From NCBI RefSeq assembly GCF_003315485.1, contig NZ_QNSE01000008.1:87421-151420 (forward strand): DNA of 64,000 nucleotides, in the 5' to 3' direction. Position numbers and translations under genes: made by a program. Source of the DNA: Marinomonas rhizomae. Lineage in GTDB: Bacteria > Pseudomonadota > Gammaproteobacteria > Pseudomonadales > Marinomonadaceae. Below are positions 55,234 to 64,000 of the stretch, piece by piece (the first letter of the stretch is position 1; each line of letters begins with the position of its first letter). Under the pieces are notes generated by a model. That model searched no databases. It was not told the DNA's origin and was given only the letters and a program-made list of their open reading frames with translations.

Positions 55234-56469
55234 TTACGCAGCTTTGTTGTTAGCAACAACCTTTGCAATGGCTTTATCTAGTCGAGCAAGGCCATCAGCA
55301 ATGTCTTCTTCAGAGATAATTAAAGATGGCGCTAGACGTAATACGTTTGGACCAGCGACAAGGACAAATAGTCCTTCTTCAGCAGACGCTTTAACGATTT
55401 CACCAGCTTTACCTGCAAGCTCATCTATTACTTCGGCACCGATTAAAAGACCCATGCCGCGGATATCTTTAAAGATATGGTGTTTTTCATTGAGTGCTTT
55501 TAGACCTTCAACAAAGAGGTCGTGACGTTTTGCAACACCGCCTAATACTTCAGGTGTGTCAACGATATCAATGACGGCTTCAGCAATGGCGCAAGCCATT
55601 GGGTTGCCACCATAAGTACTACCGTGAGTACCAAAGGCTAGGCTTTTTGCCGCGTTTTCAGTTGCTAACATAGCACCAACAGGGAAGCCGTTACCTAAGG
55701 CTTTTGCTGTAGTTAGAACATCCGGTTTTACGCCAAGTTGTTCGTAAGCGTACAGTGTACCTGTTCGACCGACACCGGATTGCACTTCGTCATAAACCAA
55801 TAATGCATTGTATTGATCACACAACTCACGAACTTGCTTGGCAAATTCAGTATCGGCAGGAATGATTCCGCCTTCGCCTTGGATGGGTTCCATAACAACG
55901 GCACAGGTTTTATCGCTGATGATAGCTTTAAGTTGCTCAATGTCATTGTAGTCGCAATGCTTTATACCACCTGGAGTTGGTTCAAAGCCTTCTTTGTATT
56001 TTGCTTGGCCGCCTACAGAAACGGTAAACAAAGTACGACCATGGAAAGATTTATAAAAGGCGATAATTTCGTGTTTTTCTGGGCCGAAATTATCAAATGC
56101 GTAGCGACGAACGAGTTTAAAAGCAGCTTCATTGGCTTCTGCGCCGCTGTTTGCAAAGAATACTCGGTCAGCAAAGGTCTTTTCAGTCAACTTTTGAGCT
56201 AATCGTAGTGCAGGTTCGTTGGTCATGACATTGGACAAGTGCCAAAGCTGCCCAGCTTGCTCACGCATAACGTTGACTAGAGTCGGATTTGAATGCCCCA
56301 ATGCAGTAACAGCAATGCCGCCTGCAAAGTCGATGTACTCTTTGCCTTCTTTGTCCCATATACGAGAGCCTTCGCCACGTACTGGAATAATCGCAGAAGG
56401 AGCGTAGTTAGGAACCATTACTTCATCAAAGGTTGCTCTTGTAACTTGTTGTGCCACTTTTCTATCCAT
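55234..56469 (-). CDS. argD: Acetylornithine/succinylornithine aminotransferase
   Basis: The 411-aa class III PLP aminotransferase contains [41 protein letters not shown] with the PLP-anchoring Asp, and the Schiff-base lysine in [15 protein letters not shown]. It acts on N-acetylornithine in synthesis or succinylornithine in arginine breakdown (AruC). The gdhB gene upstream on the same strand and the ArgR-like regulator nearby support the catabolic role as well. I use the ATG at 56469, which starts conserved sequence; the frame opens 12 codons earlier. Confidence 0.92.
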   Translation of the reverse strand: MDRKVAQQVTRATFDEVMVPNYAPSAIIPVRGEGSRIWDKEGKEYIDFAGGIAVTALGHSNPTLVNVMREQAGQLWHLSNVMTNEPALRLAQKLTEKTFADRVFFANSGAEANEAAFKLVRRYAFDNFGPEKHEIIAFYKSFHGRTLFTVSVGGQAKYKEGFEPTPGGIKHCDYNDIEQLKAIISDKTCAVVMEPIQGEGGIIPADTEFAKQVRELCDQYNALLVYDEVQSGVGRTGTLYAYEQLGVKPDVLTTAKALGNGFPVGAMLATENAAKSLAFGTHGSTYGGNPMACAIAEAVIDIVDTPEVLGGVAKRHDLFVEGLKALNEKHHIFKDIRGMGLLIGAEVIDELAGKAGEIVKASAEEGLFVLVAGPNVLRLAPSLIISEEDIADGLARLDKAIAKVVANNKAA

Positions 56470-56494
56470 CTTAAAAAAAGACCTCTTAAAAATA

Positions 56495-56516
56495 GGTGGC
56501 CACAACGGCGGCCACC
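56495..56516 (-). terminator. Terminator of gdhB
   Basis: GGTGGCC and GGCCACC form a stem 11 bp after the gdhB stop. The minus strand continues TATTTTTAAG. Confidence 0.65.
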
Positions 56517-56527
56517 CTTCTTTTGGT

Positions 56528-59500
56528 TTATATCAGATTTCTCAACTCACGAATAGCGACAGTTACCATAGCAAGTGTTAATTCGCTTTCGGCTTTTATT
56601 TCACTAAAAGTCGCACGATAATGCTTGATGCTATCATTATTTGATTCGCGCCAATGAGTCAGACGTTGCTCCAGTTGCTTGATATCGACACTGGATTGAA
56701 TGACTTCTTGGGTGAGGGTTCTTAAACTATTGTCTACTTCATCACCTAGGCCTGCTTTTGCACGACGCTGCCACATATCGTCAGCAGATAACTCACTGGC
56801 TTTATGGCGTAACCAATGCAACTCTAAGTCCATTTCAAGTGCGAAGTAGGTTTGTGCGACATCCAATACTTCGGTCTCGGTGTTGGCCGCGACGCGAATG
56901 ATGTCTAACCCGTAGAACAGGTAGTGAAGAGACGACAGTCTTTCTGCTACATCTGCTGGGATGTTTTGTTCGATAAGGCTTGTAGCAATATCGGCCAAAT
57001 GCGCTTGACTAGACTCTGTCAAAATCGCCTGCATATTGGCTCTAATCACTTCTACACCAGGCTTGTAAGTGTCTTTCAATCGTTGAATAGACAAACTTTC
57101 GCGAGTATTACGCAATAGCCAAAGTGTCGAACGTTCTAGTAATCCTTGGATACGAATTAATAAACTATTCAGTACTGGGTTAGAAACAGTAAAGTCTAGC
57201 CCGTTGATTGCATCCCAAAGTGCGGGAATACCAAAAATATCTTCTGCAGCCATATAAGCACGTACAACATTTAAAGAAGATGCGCCAGTTTCTTCTTGCA
57301 TATAGGTGCTAAATGTTGGCCCCATGCGATTGCCTACATTGTTGGTTACATGGCCCGCGATGATCTCTTGAATCAATGGGTGTGACGCCATTTGGTCGCC
57401 AAAATGTTTGGTCAACTGAGTTGGGAAGTATTCGTTTATTTGAGTGGTCAAATCGACGTCTTCACCAATGCCGTCTTCTACCAATTGCTCAGACAATTTT
57501 ATTTTCGAATAAGCTAGTAGGACTGAGATTTCAGGGCGTGTTAAGCCTTGACCTTTGTTCAGGCGTTTTTTGATTTGAGTATCGCTAGGCAAGTACTCGA
57601 TTTCACGATTCAGGCGACCTTCACGGACCAGCGATTGAATTAAACGCCAATGATCCGCTAAGCGTTCTGGTGCTTGTGCGTTTGCCAAAGACAATACATG
57701 GCTTTGACCAAGGTTATGGCGTAAAACGAGTTTGCCCACTTCATCGGTCATTTCGGCCAGCAAGCTATTGCGTTGCTTCTCAGTCAAATCGCCATTTTCA
57801 ACCACGCGATTTAGTAGAATCTTGATATTTACTTCGTGATCCGAGCTGTCTACGCCTGCAGAGTTATCAATCGCATCGGTGCTGATTAAGCCGCCTTTCT
57901 GAGCAAATTCAATACGACCTAGTTGAGTTAAACCTAGGTTACCGCCTTCACCAACGATCTTGCAGCGTAATTCTTTGCCGTTTACACGCAACCCATTGTT
58001 AGCACTGTCACCTGCATCTGCGTGAGACTCGCCTTCGGATTTAACGTAAGTACCGATACCGCCGTTCCAAAGTAGATCAACAGGGGCTTTTAGGATGGCA
58101 TTGATCAAATCAGTTGGTGCCATGGATTTGATATTGCCTTCGATGCCTAAGGCTTTACGGATATCCGCATTGATCGGAATAGATTTCGCAGAGCGATTGA
58201 AGATGCCACCGCCTTTAGAAATAAGCTCTTTGTTATAATCTTCCCAGGAGGAGCGGGGTAGTTTGAACATACGCTCACGTTCTGCAAAAGATGTCGCCGC
58301 ATTTGGCGTTGGGTCGATAAAAATGTGCATGTGGTTAAACGCCGCAATGAGGCAAGTATGTTCAGATAGCAGCATACCATTACCAAATACGTCGCCAGCC
58401 ATGTCACCTACACCAACAGCGGTAAAGTCTGTAGTTTGACAATCAATGCCAATTTCTTTGAATTGACGTTTAACCGATTCCCAAGCGCCACGAGCTGTGA
58501 TGCCCATTTTTTTATGGTCATAACCATTAGAGCCACCAGAGGCAAAAGCGTCCCCTAACCAGAATCCGTATTTCGCAGAAATGCTGTTCGCCAAGTCTGA
58601 GAAGGTTGCAGTGCCTTTATCTGCTGCTACAACTAAGTACGGGTCGTCTTCGTCATAACGAAGTACGGATAGAGGTGGCACCACTTCGTTTTGAACCAAG
58701 TTGTCTGTAATGTCTAGCAAACCACTAATGAAGGTGGTGTAGCAGTGAATGACTTCTGCTTGTACTTCTTCACGAGAGGCATTCTTTTTCAATTGTTTGG
58801 CAACAAAACCACCTTTTGCCCCAGATGGAACAATAACGGCGTTCTTCACCATTTGAGCTTTTACTAGGCCCAGTACTTCGGTTCGGAAATCTTCCATACG
58901 ATCAGACCAGCGCAGCCCGCCACGAGCAACTTTACCGCCGCGCATGTGAATGCCTTCCACCCATGGCGCATAAACGAAAATCTCAAATTTCGGTCTTGGT
59001 AGTGGTACCGCTGGAATTTGTGAAGGATCCAATTTAAACGAAACGTAATCTTTGATTTCGCCTTCTGCGTCAGCTTGATAGAAGTTGGTACGCAGCATGG
59101 CTTGAATCACAGAAAGGTAGTGTTTCAAAATGCGGTCTTCGTCCAAGTTGGCAACTTGATCCAATTCTAGGACAATTTTATCAAGTAGTTTTTGTACTTT
59201 TTCATCGCGTTTTGCTTCTTGGCTAGGATCGAAGCGTTGTTCGAAAAGTTGAACCAAAAGACGAGCGATACCTGCATTTTTCTCTAGGGTTTGTTGCATG
59301 TACTGCAAAGAGAAAGGCACTTGAAGTTGCATTAGGTATTTAGTTAAGGCGCGCAGCATAGTCACTTGGCGCCACGTTAAGGAAGCGCTTAGAACTAGGG
59401 CGTTAAAACGATCATTTTCAACACGACGGCTGAAGACTTGGTTGAATGCGTCTTGGAATGCTTCGCGCTGAGAATTTTTCTCAAGATTGATGTCCGCATC

Positions 59501-61345
59501 TACACTGATGGCAAATTCAACCACCCATGTGTTTGCCGTACCATCACCATTTTGGTCTAGTTCGTATGGGCGAGCTTCTAATACTCGTAGGCCCATGCAT
59601 TCCAAAATAGGCAATACGTCAGACAAAATAAGTGTTGTGCCTGCACCGTATACTTTGAAAAAGTAATTGTTCTTTGTTTGTCCAACTTGGCGGTAAATAT
59701 GTGTTGAAATATCGCCTTCACCAGCCAATTGACCTAGACGTTCAATATCTAGTACGGCGGCGTTCGGTGAGAAATCTTCACGGTAGGCGGCAGGCAAGTA
59801 AGGAACATAGTCGTTGAAAAGAATGTTACCGCTTTCTTCCCCATGGCTCTTATGAAGAGCTGTTAACAGCTTGTCTTCCCATGAACTCATTGCATCTTGC
59901 ATTTTTCGCTGGATGTCTTCAGCGTCAATGGTAGGGCTTTGTTTAGGATCAGCTATTTGAATAGTGAAGTTAACTCGCGCTAGGACAAGTTGTGAAAACT
60001 GCACATTGAATTCAGAGCTGGTGCCATTGCATGCAGTCATCAAGATGTCTTGCATCTTCATACGCAACTCAGTGTTGTAGCGGTCGCGTGGTACGTAAAC
60101 TAAAGCGTTTAAGAATCGGCCGTAAATATCTTTGCGGAGAAATACACGTAGTTGGCGGCGTTCTTGAATGGCAAGAATGCTCTCGATAGTGCCAAAAAGC
60201 TCTTCAACAGGAGCTTGTAACATCTCATCACGTGGGTAACTGTTTAAGATATGCTTAAGGTTTTTGCCCTTATGGCTATTCGGGTCTACGTCGGCTTTTT
60301 CAACAATGACATTCAGTTTTTTTCGCAATAATGGGATGTCTTGTAAACGTGCGATATAAGCCGCAGATGAGTACAAACCAAAGAAGCGCCATTCGCCAAT
60401 CACATTGCCTTTTTTGTCGAAGCGTTTTACACCAAGGTAATCAAGGTGAACGGGACGATGGACGGTAGAAACTGCAGTAGACTTGGTTAAAACAAGAATG
60501 TTATTAGGGTCTACTGCTAATTTAGCTAGGTTGTCTTGTAAAACGATATCACGCTTTACTTTCTTATCGTTGATGTCGCGGAAGGTTCCTAGACCTGAGC
60601 CTTCCACCAATTTAAGGTGTGTTTCGTCACCTTCCACTGAAAGGTCGTAAGCGCGGAAGCCAATAAAGGTGAAGTGATCATTGGCAACCCAGCGCAAGAA
60701 ATCAAGGATTTCTTGATGTTCTTCGTTCTGTTTCAGATGGGCAAGTTTTTCTGATTCGCTAATAATATCGCTTAGTTTGGCTTTCATTGTTGGCCAATCT
60801 GCGACAGTTTTCTTTACATCAACTAAGCTATTCAGTAGCTCTTCTTTGATTTCATCTAGTAAGTTGATGTCTGATAAGCGGTCGATCTCAAAACGCATTA
60901 AGGCTTCTTGAGGCTTTGAAGATGGGTTGATACCTTGTAGTTCACCTTTCTTATTGCGTTCAACGGGTACAACCGGGTGTGCCGTTAAATGAATGGTGTG
61001 GCCAAGACGAACCAGAGCCATATTAAAAGACGAAACAAGGAAGGGCATATCATCCGTTAGAATCTCTATAACGGTATGAGTCGACTGCCAGCTGTGTTCT
61101 TCGTAGTTCGGATTGTAGACACGAACCTTAGGTTGATTTACTGGACGTTGCTGTAAAAAATCCCATAGGCATAGTATTGTGCCGTATAGGTTCTCTATAG
61201 ATTCATTGGCCAAATCTTCCGTTAGAGAGTCCTGGAAGTAGAGGTGGGCAAGTTGAATCAGGTTGTTCGCTTCTACAGTGCCGAAGTTGTCGTTTATTTC
61301 TACTTCAACACGTTCGATTAATTCATTTTTTTTGTGGTCAGTCAT
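56528..61345 (-). CDS. gdhB: NAD-specific glutamate dehydrogenase, 180-kDa type
   Basis: The 1605-aa protein matches the large L180 NAD-glutamate dehydrogenases of Pseudomonas and Streptomyces, which deaminate glutamate to 2-oxoglutarate. The N-terminal half (to about 740) contains ACT-like regulatory regions. The catalytic core (about 800-1200) contains [42 protein letters not shown] with the glutamate-binding Lys, then [15 protein letters not shown] and [17 protein letters not shown]. The C-terminal helical part is complete. In Pseudomonas aeruginosa the orthologue is induced by ArgR with arginine; an ArgR-like gene is divergent here. Confidence 0.96.
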   Translation of the reverse strand: MTDHKKNELIERVEVEINDNFGTVEANNLIQLAHLYFQDSLTEDLANESIENLYGTILCLWDFLQQRPVNQPKVRVYNPNYEEHSWQSTHTVIEILTDDMPFLVSSFNMALVRLGHTIHLTAHPVVPVERNKKGELQGINPSSKPQEALMRFEIDRLSDINLLDEIKEELLNSLVDVKKTVADWPTMKAKLSDIISESEKLAHLKQNEEHQEILDFLRWVANDHFTFIGFRAYDLSVEGDETHLKLVEGSGLGTFRDINDKKVKRDIVLQDNLAKLAVDPNNILVLTKSTAVSTVHRPVHLDYLGVKRFDKKGNVIGEWRFFGLYSSAAYIARLQDIPLLRKKLNVIVEKADVDPNSHKGKNLKHILNSYPRDEMLQAPVEELFGTIESILAIQERRQLRVFLRKDIYGRFLNALVYVPRDRYNTELRMKMQDILMTACNGTSSEFNVQFSQLVLARVNFTIQIADPKQSPTIDAEDIQRKMQDAMSSWEDKLLTALHKSHGEESGNILFNDYVPYLPAAYREDFSPNAAVLDIERLGQLAGEGDISTHIYRQVGQTKNNYFFKVYGAGTTLILSDVLPILECMGLRVLEARPYELDQNGDGTANTWVVEFAISVDADINLEKNSQREAFQDAFNQVFSRRVENDRFNALVLSASLTWRQVTMLRALTKYLMQLQVPFSLQYMQQTLEKNAGIARLLVQLFEQRFDPSQEAKRDEKVQKLLDKIVLELDQVANLDEDRILKHYLSVIQAMLRTNFYQADAEGEIKDYVSFKLDPSQIPAVPLPRPKFEIFVYAPWVEGIHMRGGKVARGGLRWSDRMEDFRTEVLGLVKAQMVKNAVIVPSGAKGGFVAKQLKKNASREEVQAEVIHCYTTFISGLLDITDNLVQNEVVPPLSVLRYDEDDPYLVVAADKGTATFSDLANSISAKYGFWLGDAFASGGSNGYDHKKMGITARGAWESVKRQFKEIGIDCQTTDFTAVGVGDMAGDVFGNGMLLSEHTCLIAAFNHMHIFIDPTPNAATSFAERERMFKLPRSSWEDYNKELISKGGGIFNRSAKSIPINADIRKALGIEGNIKSMAPTDLINAILKAPVDLLWNGGIGTYVKSEGESHADAGDSANNGLRVNGKELRCKIVGEGGNLGLTQLGRIEFAQKGGLISTDAIDNSAGVDSSDHEVNIKILLNRVVENGDLTEKQRNSLLAEMTDEVGKLVLRHNLGQSHVLSLANAQAPERLADHWRLIQSLVREGRLNREIEYLPSDTQIKKRLNKGQGLTRPEISVLLAYSKIKLSEQLVEDGIGEDVDLTTQINEYFPTQLTKHFGDQMASHPLIQEIIAGHVTNNVGNRMGPTFSTYMQEETGASSLNVVRAYMAAEDIFGIPALWDAINGLDFTVSNPVLNSLLIRIQGLLERSTLWLLRNTRESLSIQRLKDTYKPGVEVIRANMQAILTESSQAHLADIATSLIEQNIPADVAERLSSLHYLFYGLDIIRVAANTETEVLDVAQTYFALEMDLELHWLRHKASELSADDMWQRRAKAGLGDEVDNSLRTLTQEVIQSSVDIKQLEQRLTHWRESNNDSIKHYRATFSEIKAESELTLAMVTVAIRELRNLI

Positions 61346-61640
61346 TAGAACTCATCCCTCATGAGTGGTGTTCTTAATAAAACTAGTTGTTAATGCGATT
61401 TTGCGAAAGTATTTAGTTCGGACTCTGGATATGATTATTATGAAAATTTCACTCCTTTGATAGCTATCAACTTATCTAATTGCGACATATTGTTGTGATG
61501 TCTGGTTAATTGGACTAAAAAAGTCTTGCTCAATACGAAAAAAACCTTTGTTATCCATTTTAAACGAAATAAACTCCTTTTTTGTCTATAGTTCGCAGGA
61601 TAATATTTTGTACAAGACTGAATTCGCATCAAGAGAAATC
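61346..61640. promoter_or_regulatory. Divergent promoter region gdhB / ArgR-like gene
   Basis: This 295-bp AT-rich spacer separates gdhB from the AraC-type regulator. It must hold both promoters. I could not recognise a defined operator. Confidence 0.4.
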
Positions 61641-62660
61641 ATGCAGGCAAGTAAAAAGCCGCAAAAGTACGGTTTTTTGCTCTTGCCTCATTATTCTATG
61701 CTGGGTTTTTCTTCCGCCATTGAAACATTGCATATGGCGAACTGGGTGGCAGGAAAAGAGCTTTATTCTTTTTGCACTATTAGTCATGAAGAGAGAGAGA
61801 TCCCTTCAAGTACGGGGGTCACAACCGTTTCAGATTATCTAACAAGTGATGCTCCAAGTGATTTAGACGCCATTTTTGTCTGTGGTGCATCGCCTGTGAT
61901 AAAAAACGAAAGTCAAACTTTAGAAAATTGGATAAAAAAACAAGCAAAAAAACAGGTTGGGCTTGGTGGTGTGTGTACAGGAAGCTATTTGTTGGCAAAA
62001 GCTGGCCTGTTAGATGGTTATCGTGCAACGATTCATTGGCGTAGTTTGGCTAACTTGCGTGATGAATTTTTACAGACGATTGTTTCTAATCATCTTTTTG
62101 AAGTTGATAGAGATCGTTATACTTGCAGTGGTGGCACAGCGGCGATGGATATGATGCTTTTCCTAATTGGCAAACAGCATGGCATGACGCTCGCTAGTAG
62201 TATTTCAGAGCAATTTGTTTGTGAGCGGATTCGCACACATGAAGATCCGCAAAGAATACCTCTTCAGGCTCGTATAGGTACAGGTCAACCTAAGCTTGTT
62301 GAGGCTGTCCAATTAATGGAGGCAAATATCCAGGAGCCATTGTCGTCAGATGATATTGCTTATCATGTAGGTGTTTCTAGACGACACCTAGAAAGGTTGT
62401 TTAAAGGTAATTTAGATATTGTGCCATCACGTTACTATCTCGAATTACGTTTACAACATGCTAAGCAATTGATTATCCAAACGGATAAAGCGATTACTGA
62501 GGTTGGTGTAGAGTGCGGGTTTGGATCCGCGCCTCATTTTAGTACAACCTACAAAGGCTTTTTTGGCGTTACTCCAAGAGAAGAACGTAATAAAATTCAT
62601 AATAAAAGCGCTACCCCTGTCCAAACGGACAAGAAAAAGAGGCGGCTTTGGAAAAAGTAA
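61641..62660 (+). CDS. argR: GlxA/ArgR-type AraC-family regulator
   Basis: The protein is 339 aa. The N-terminal DJ-1/PfpI (class I glutaminase-like) domain (residues 10-185, with FLLLPHYSMLGFSSAIETL and GGVCTGSYLLAKAGLLDGY) is joined to a C-terminal AraC DNA-binding domain (about 225-325, with IAYHVGVSRRHLERLFKGNL and EVGVECGFGSAPHFSTTYKGFFGVTPRE). This is the build of Pseudomonas ArgR, GbdR and CdhR. Position between gdhB and a polar amino-acid ABC importer favours the arginine regulator. I chose the ATG at 61641, after AAGAG; the frame opens 31 codons earlier. Confidence 0.85.
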   Translation: MQASKKPQKYGFLLLPHYSMLGFSSAIETLHMANWVAGKELYSFCTISHEEREIPSSTGVTTVSDYLTSDAPSDLDAIFVCGASPVIKNESQTLENWIKKQAKKQVGLGGVCTGSYLLAKAGLLDGYRATIHWRSLANLRDEFLQTIVSNHLFEVDRDRYTCSGGTAAMDMMLFLIGKQHGMTLASSISEQFVCERIRTHEDPQRIPLQARIGTGQPKLVEAVQLMEANIQEPLSSDDIAYHVGVSRRHLERLFKGNLDIVPSRYYLELRLQHAKQLIIQTDKAITEVGVECGFGSAPHFSTTYKGFFGVTPREERNKIHNKSATPVQTDKKKRRLWKK

Positions 62661-62811
62661 CTTAAAATATGGGTTACATTTTTCTTGGCGTGATTCTTGT
62701 ATTCTGTTTGATTGACTAAGCTGGTTATTTGATCGGTTAGGTGTCAATTAGGTGTTACGTTGTTATTACGGTAAAAATAATAAGCTTATAAAATAAAAGA
62801 AGGTATAAAAC

Positions 62812-63579
62812 ATGTCGAAAGTCCCGGCGTTAGAGCTCGTTGATATCCACAAAACGTTTGGTGATATTGAGGTGTTAAAGGGGATTTCCCTAAAAGCCTA
62901 CGATGGTGACGTCATTTCCATTCTTGGTTCTAGTGGCTCAGGCAAAAGTACGTTTTTGCGTTGTGTTAACCTGCTTGAGAATCCCACCCGAGGCGATATT
63001 CTTTTTAATGGTAATAAGCTTGATTTGATTCAAGGTGAATCTGATTTAGTCGCCAACAACATGAAGCAACTTACGCAAATGCGTCAGCAGATTGGTTTTG
63101 TTTTTCAAAGCTTTAATTTATGGCCGCATATGACTATTTTGCAGAATGTGATGGAAGGACCACTTCATGTTTTAAAGCGTCCTAAGCATGAAGTGGCTGA
63201 ATACGCTGAGCATTTGCTACGTAAGGTGGGTATCGCAGAGAAAAAGGACATGTATCCTAATCAATTATCTGGTGGTCAACAGCAACGTGTTGCGATTGCC
63301 AGAACATTGGCAATGGACCCACAAGTCATTTTGTTTGATGAGCCGACTTCGGCATTAGATCCTGAACTTGTAGGTGAAGTGCTGACAGTTATGCGTAATT
63401 TGGCAGAAGAAGGGCGTACTATGCTTATCGTGACACATGAAATGAATTTTGCTCGCGAAGTGTCCAGTGAAGTGGTGTTTTTGCATCAAGGTGTGGTTGA
63501 AGAAAAAGGCACGCCTGATCAGGTGTTTGGTGCGCCCAAATCAGAACGTTGTAAAGCGTTTTTGTCTAGTGTTTTTTAG
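62812..63579 (+). CDS. Polar amino-acid ABC importer ATPase (AotP/HisP type)
   Basis: The 255-aa ATPase has Walker [10 protein letters not shown] (about 42-50), [23 protein letters not shown], the signature [19 protein letters not shown], and Walker [14 protein letters not shown]. It matches the HisP/AotP subfamily that powers uptake of arginine, ornithine or histidine. AGAAGG precedes the ATG. It is followed at once by the binding-protein gene, so the operon order is ATPase first. Confidence 0.92.
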   Translation: MSKVPALELVDIHKTFGDIEVLKGISLKAYDGDVISILGSSGSGKSTFLRCVNLLENPTRGDILFNGNKLDLIQGESDLVANNMKQLTQMRQQIGFVFQSFNLWPHMTILQNVMEGPLHVLKRPKHEVAEYAEHLLRKVGIAEKKDMYPNQLSGGQQQRVAIARTLAMDPQVILFDEPTSALDPELVGEVLTVMRNLAEEGRTMLIVTHEMNFAREVSSEVVFLHQGVVEEKGTPDQVFGAPKSERCKAFLSSVF

Positions 63580-63655
63580 GTGATATCTAGTTATTCAAGT
63601 AATAATTATTAAAAGTAAAAATGATTAAATAAACAAATATACTAAGGGGATTACA

Positions 63656-64000
63656 ATGAAATTGAAAAAAATGGTTTTGGGGTCAGCACTGTTATTAACG
63701 GCGGCATTTTCAGCGGTTTCTGTGCAAGCGGCCGATAAAGTTCGTTTCGTAACGGAAGGGGCTTGGGCGCCATTTAACTTTATTGATTCTGCAGGTAAGC
63801 CACAAGGTTTTGATGTAGATATCGCCCGTGCTTTGTGTGCGAAAATGGAAGCAGATTGCGAAATTGGTACCCAAGACTGGGATGGTTTGATTCCTGGACT
63901 TAAAGTACGCAAATTTGATGCGATCATTGCGTCTATGTCTATTACAGAAGATCGCTTGAAAGTTGTTGATTTCACCAATAAATATTACTCAGGTGGTTTG
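63656..64000 (+). CDS. Polar amino-acid ABC importer binding protein (partial)
   Basis: The first 115 residues are visible; the gene runs past the right edge. A signal peptide (MKLKKMVLGSALLLTAAFSA, cleavage likely after VQA) leads into VRFVTEGAWAPFNFIDSAGKPQGFDVDIARALC, the start of family 3 solute-binding proteins (HisJ, ArgT, AotJ). DAIIASMSITEDRLKVVDFTNKYY is the next conserved block. AAGGGGA precedes the ATG. Together with the ATPase and the ArgR-like regulator it suggests arginine/ornithine uptake. Confidence 0.9.
   Translation, partial: MKLKKMVLGSALLLTAAFSAVSVQAADKVRFVTEGAWAPFNFIDSAGKPQGFDVDIARALCAKMEADCEIGTQDWDGLIPGLKVRKFDAIIASMSITEDRLKVVDFTNKYYSGGL

Noticed and set aside
1..64000. 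tRNA, rRNA, prophage or insertion sequence
   Set aside because: I looked in the gaps for cloverleaf ends, transposase motifs and terminal repeats and saw none. A covariance-model search would be needed to be certain about small RNAs.

Overview
The window reads as chromosomal DNA of a marine gammaproteobacterium, most likely an Oceanospirillales/Marinomonas-type organism. This is inferred from Pseudomonas-like gene order (sdhE-nadB-rpoE-mucABCD, edd/gap under HexR, gdhB beside an ArgR-type regulator), moderate-to-low GC and the gene families present. No rRNA or tRNA gene, insertion sequence or phage gene was recognised.

Layout. (1) 1-3987: the leader-distal part of a large type I-F-like CRISPR array, with 65 perfect 28-nt repeats, one mutated repeat and one decayed repeat at the trailer end. 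The leader and cas genes must lie left of the window. (2) 4333-8629: an MFS permease, an Lrp/AsnC regulator, purEK and methylglyoxal synthase. (3) 8636-16455: an Entner-Doudoroff/lower-glycolysis block (pyk, gap, edd, hexR) plus putP. The gap-edd spacer carries three HexR-type palindromes. (4) 16547-23643: a choline-kinase-like phosphotransferase, ung, ygfZ, and a coupled pair made of an MHYT hybrid histidine kinase and an HD-GYP response regulator. (5) 23874-32168: a polyol (mannitol/arabitol) uptake and oxidation cluster with an ABC importer, a long-chain polyol dehydrogenase, an AraC regulator and a xylulokinase. (6) 32491-39240: sdhE, ygfX, nadB and the sigma-E envelope-stress operon rpoE-rseABC-degP. 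(7) 39527-46585: a lone CheW-like protein, argA/argE, a CYTH triphosphatase and glnE.

(8) 46714-54091 is the accessory highlight. It is an AT-rich lasso-peptide cluster in the order precursor (A), cyclase (C), RRE-peptidase (B), ABC exporter (D). It is followed on the same strand by a complete LuxI-type acyl-homoserine-lactone synthase and, tail to tail, by a LuxR-type receptor. A 20-bp lux-box-like palindrome lies 81 bp before the precursor ATG. It is the only one I see, so the model is a quorum-sensing-controlled lasso peptide whose operon also carries the signal synthase. An SbmA/BacA family transporter, the family that imports microcin J25 in E. coli, is the next gene. The 48-aa precursor was found by hand-translating the gap upstream of the cyclase.

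(9) 54314-64000: a PhzF-family isomerase, then an arginine/glutamate block: argD/aruC-type aminotransferase, the 180-kDa NAD-glutamate dehydrogenase, a GlxA/ArgR-type AraC regulator and the first genes of a polar amino-acid ABC importer. The last gene runs off the right edge.

Most operons end in recognisable hairpin terminators, listed separately. Several starts were moved from the longest reading frame to an internal codon with a better ribosome-binding site (purE TTG, gap, argA GTG, the lasso peptidase GTG, cheW GTG).
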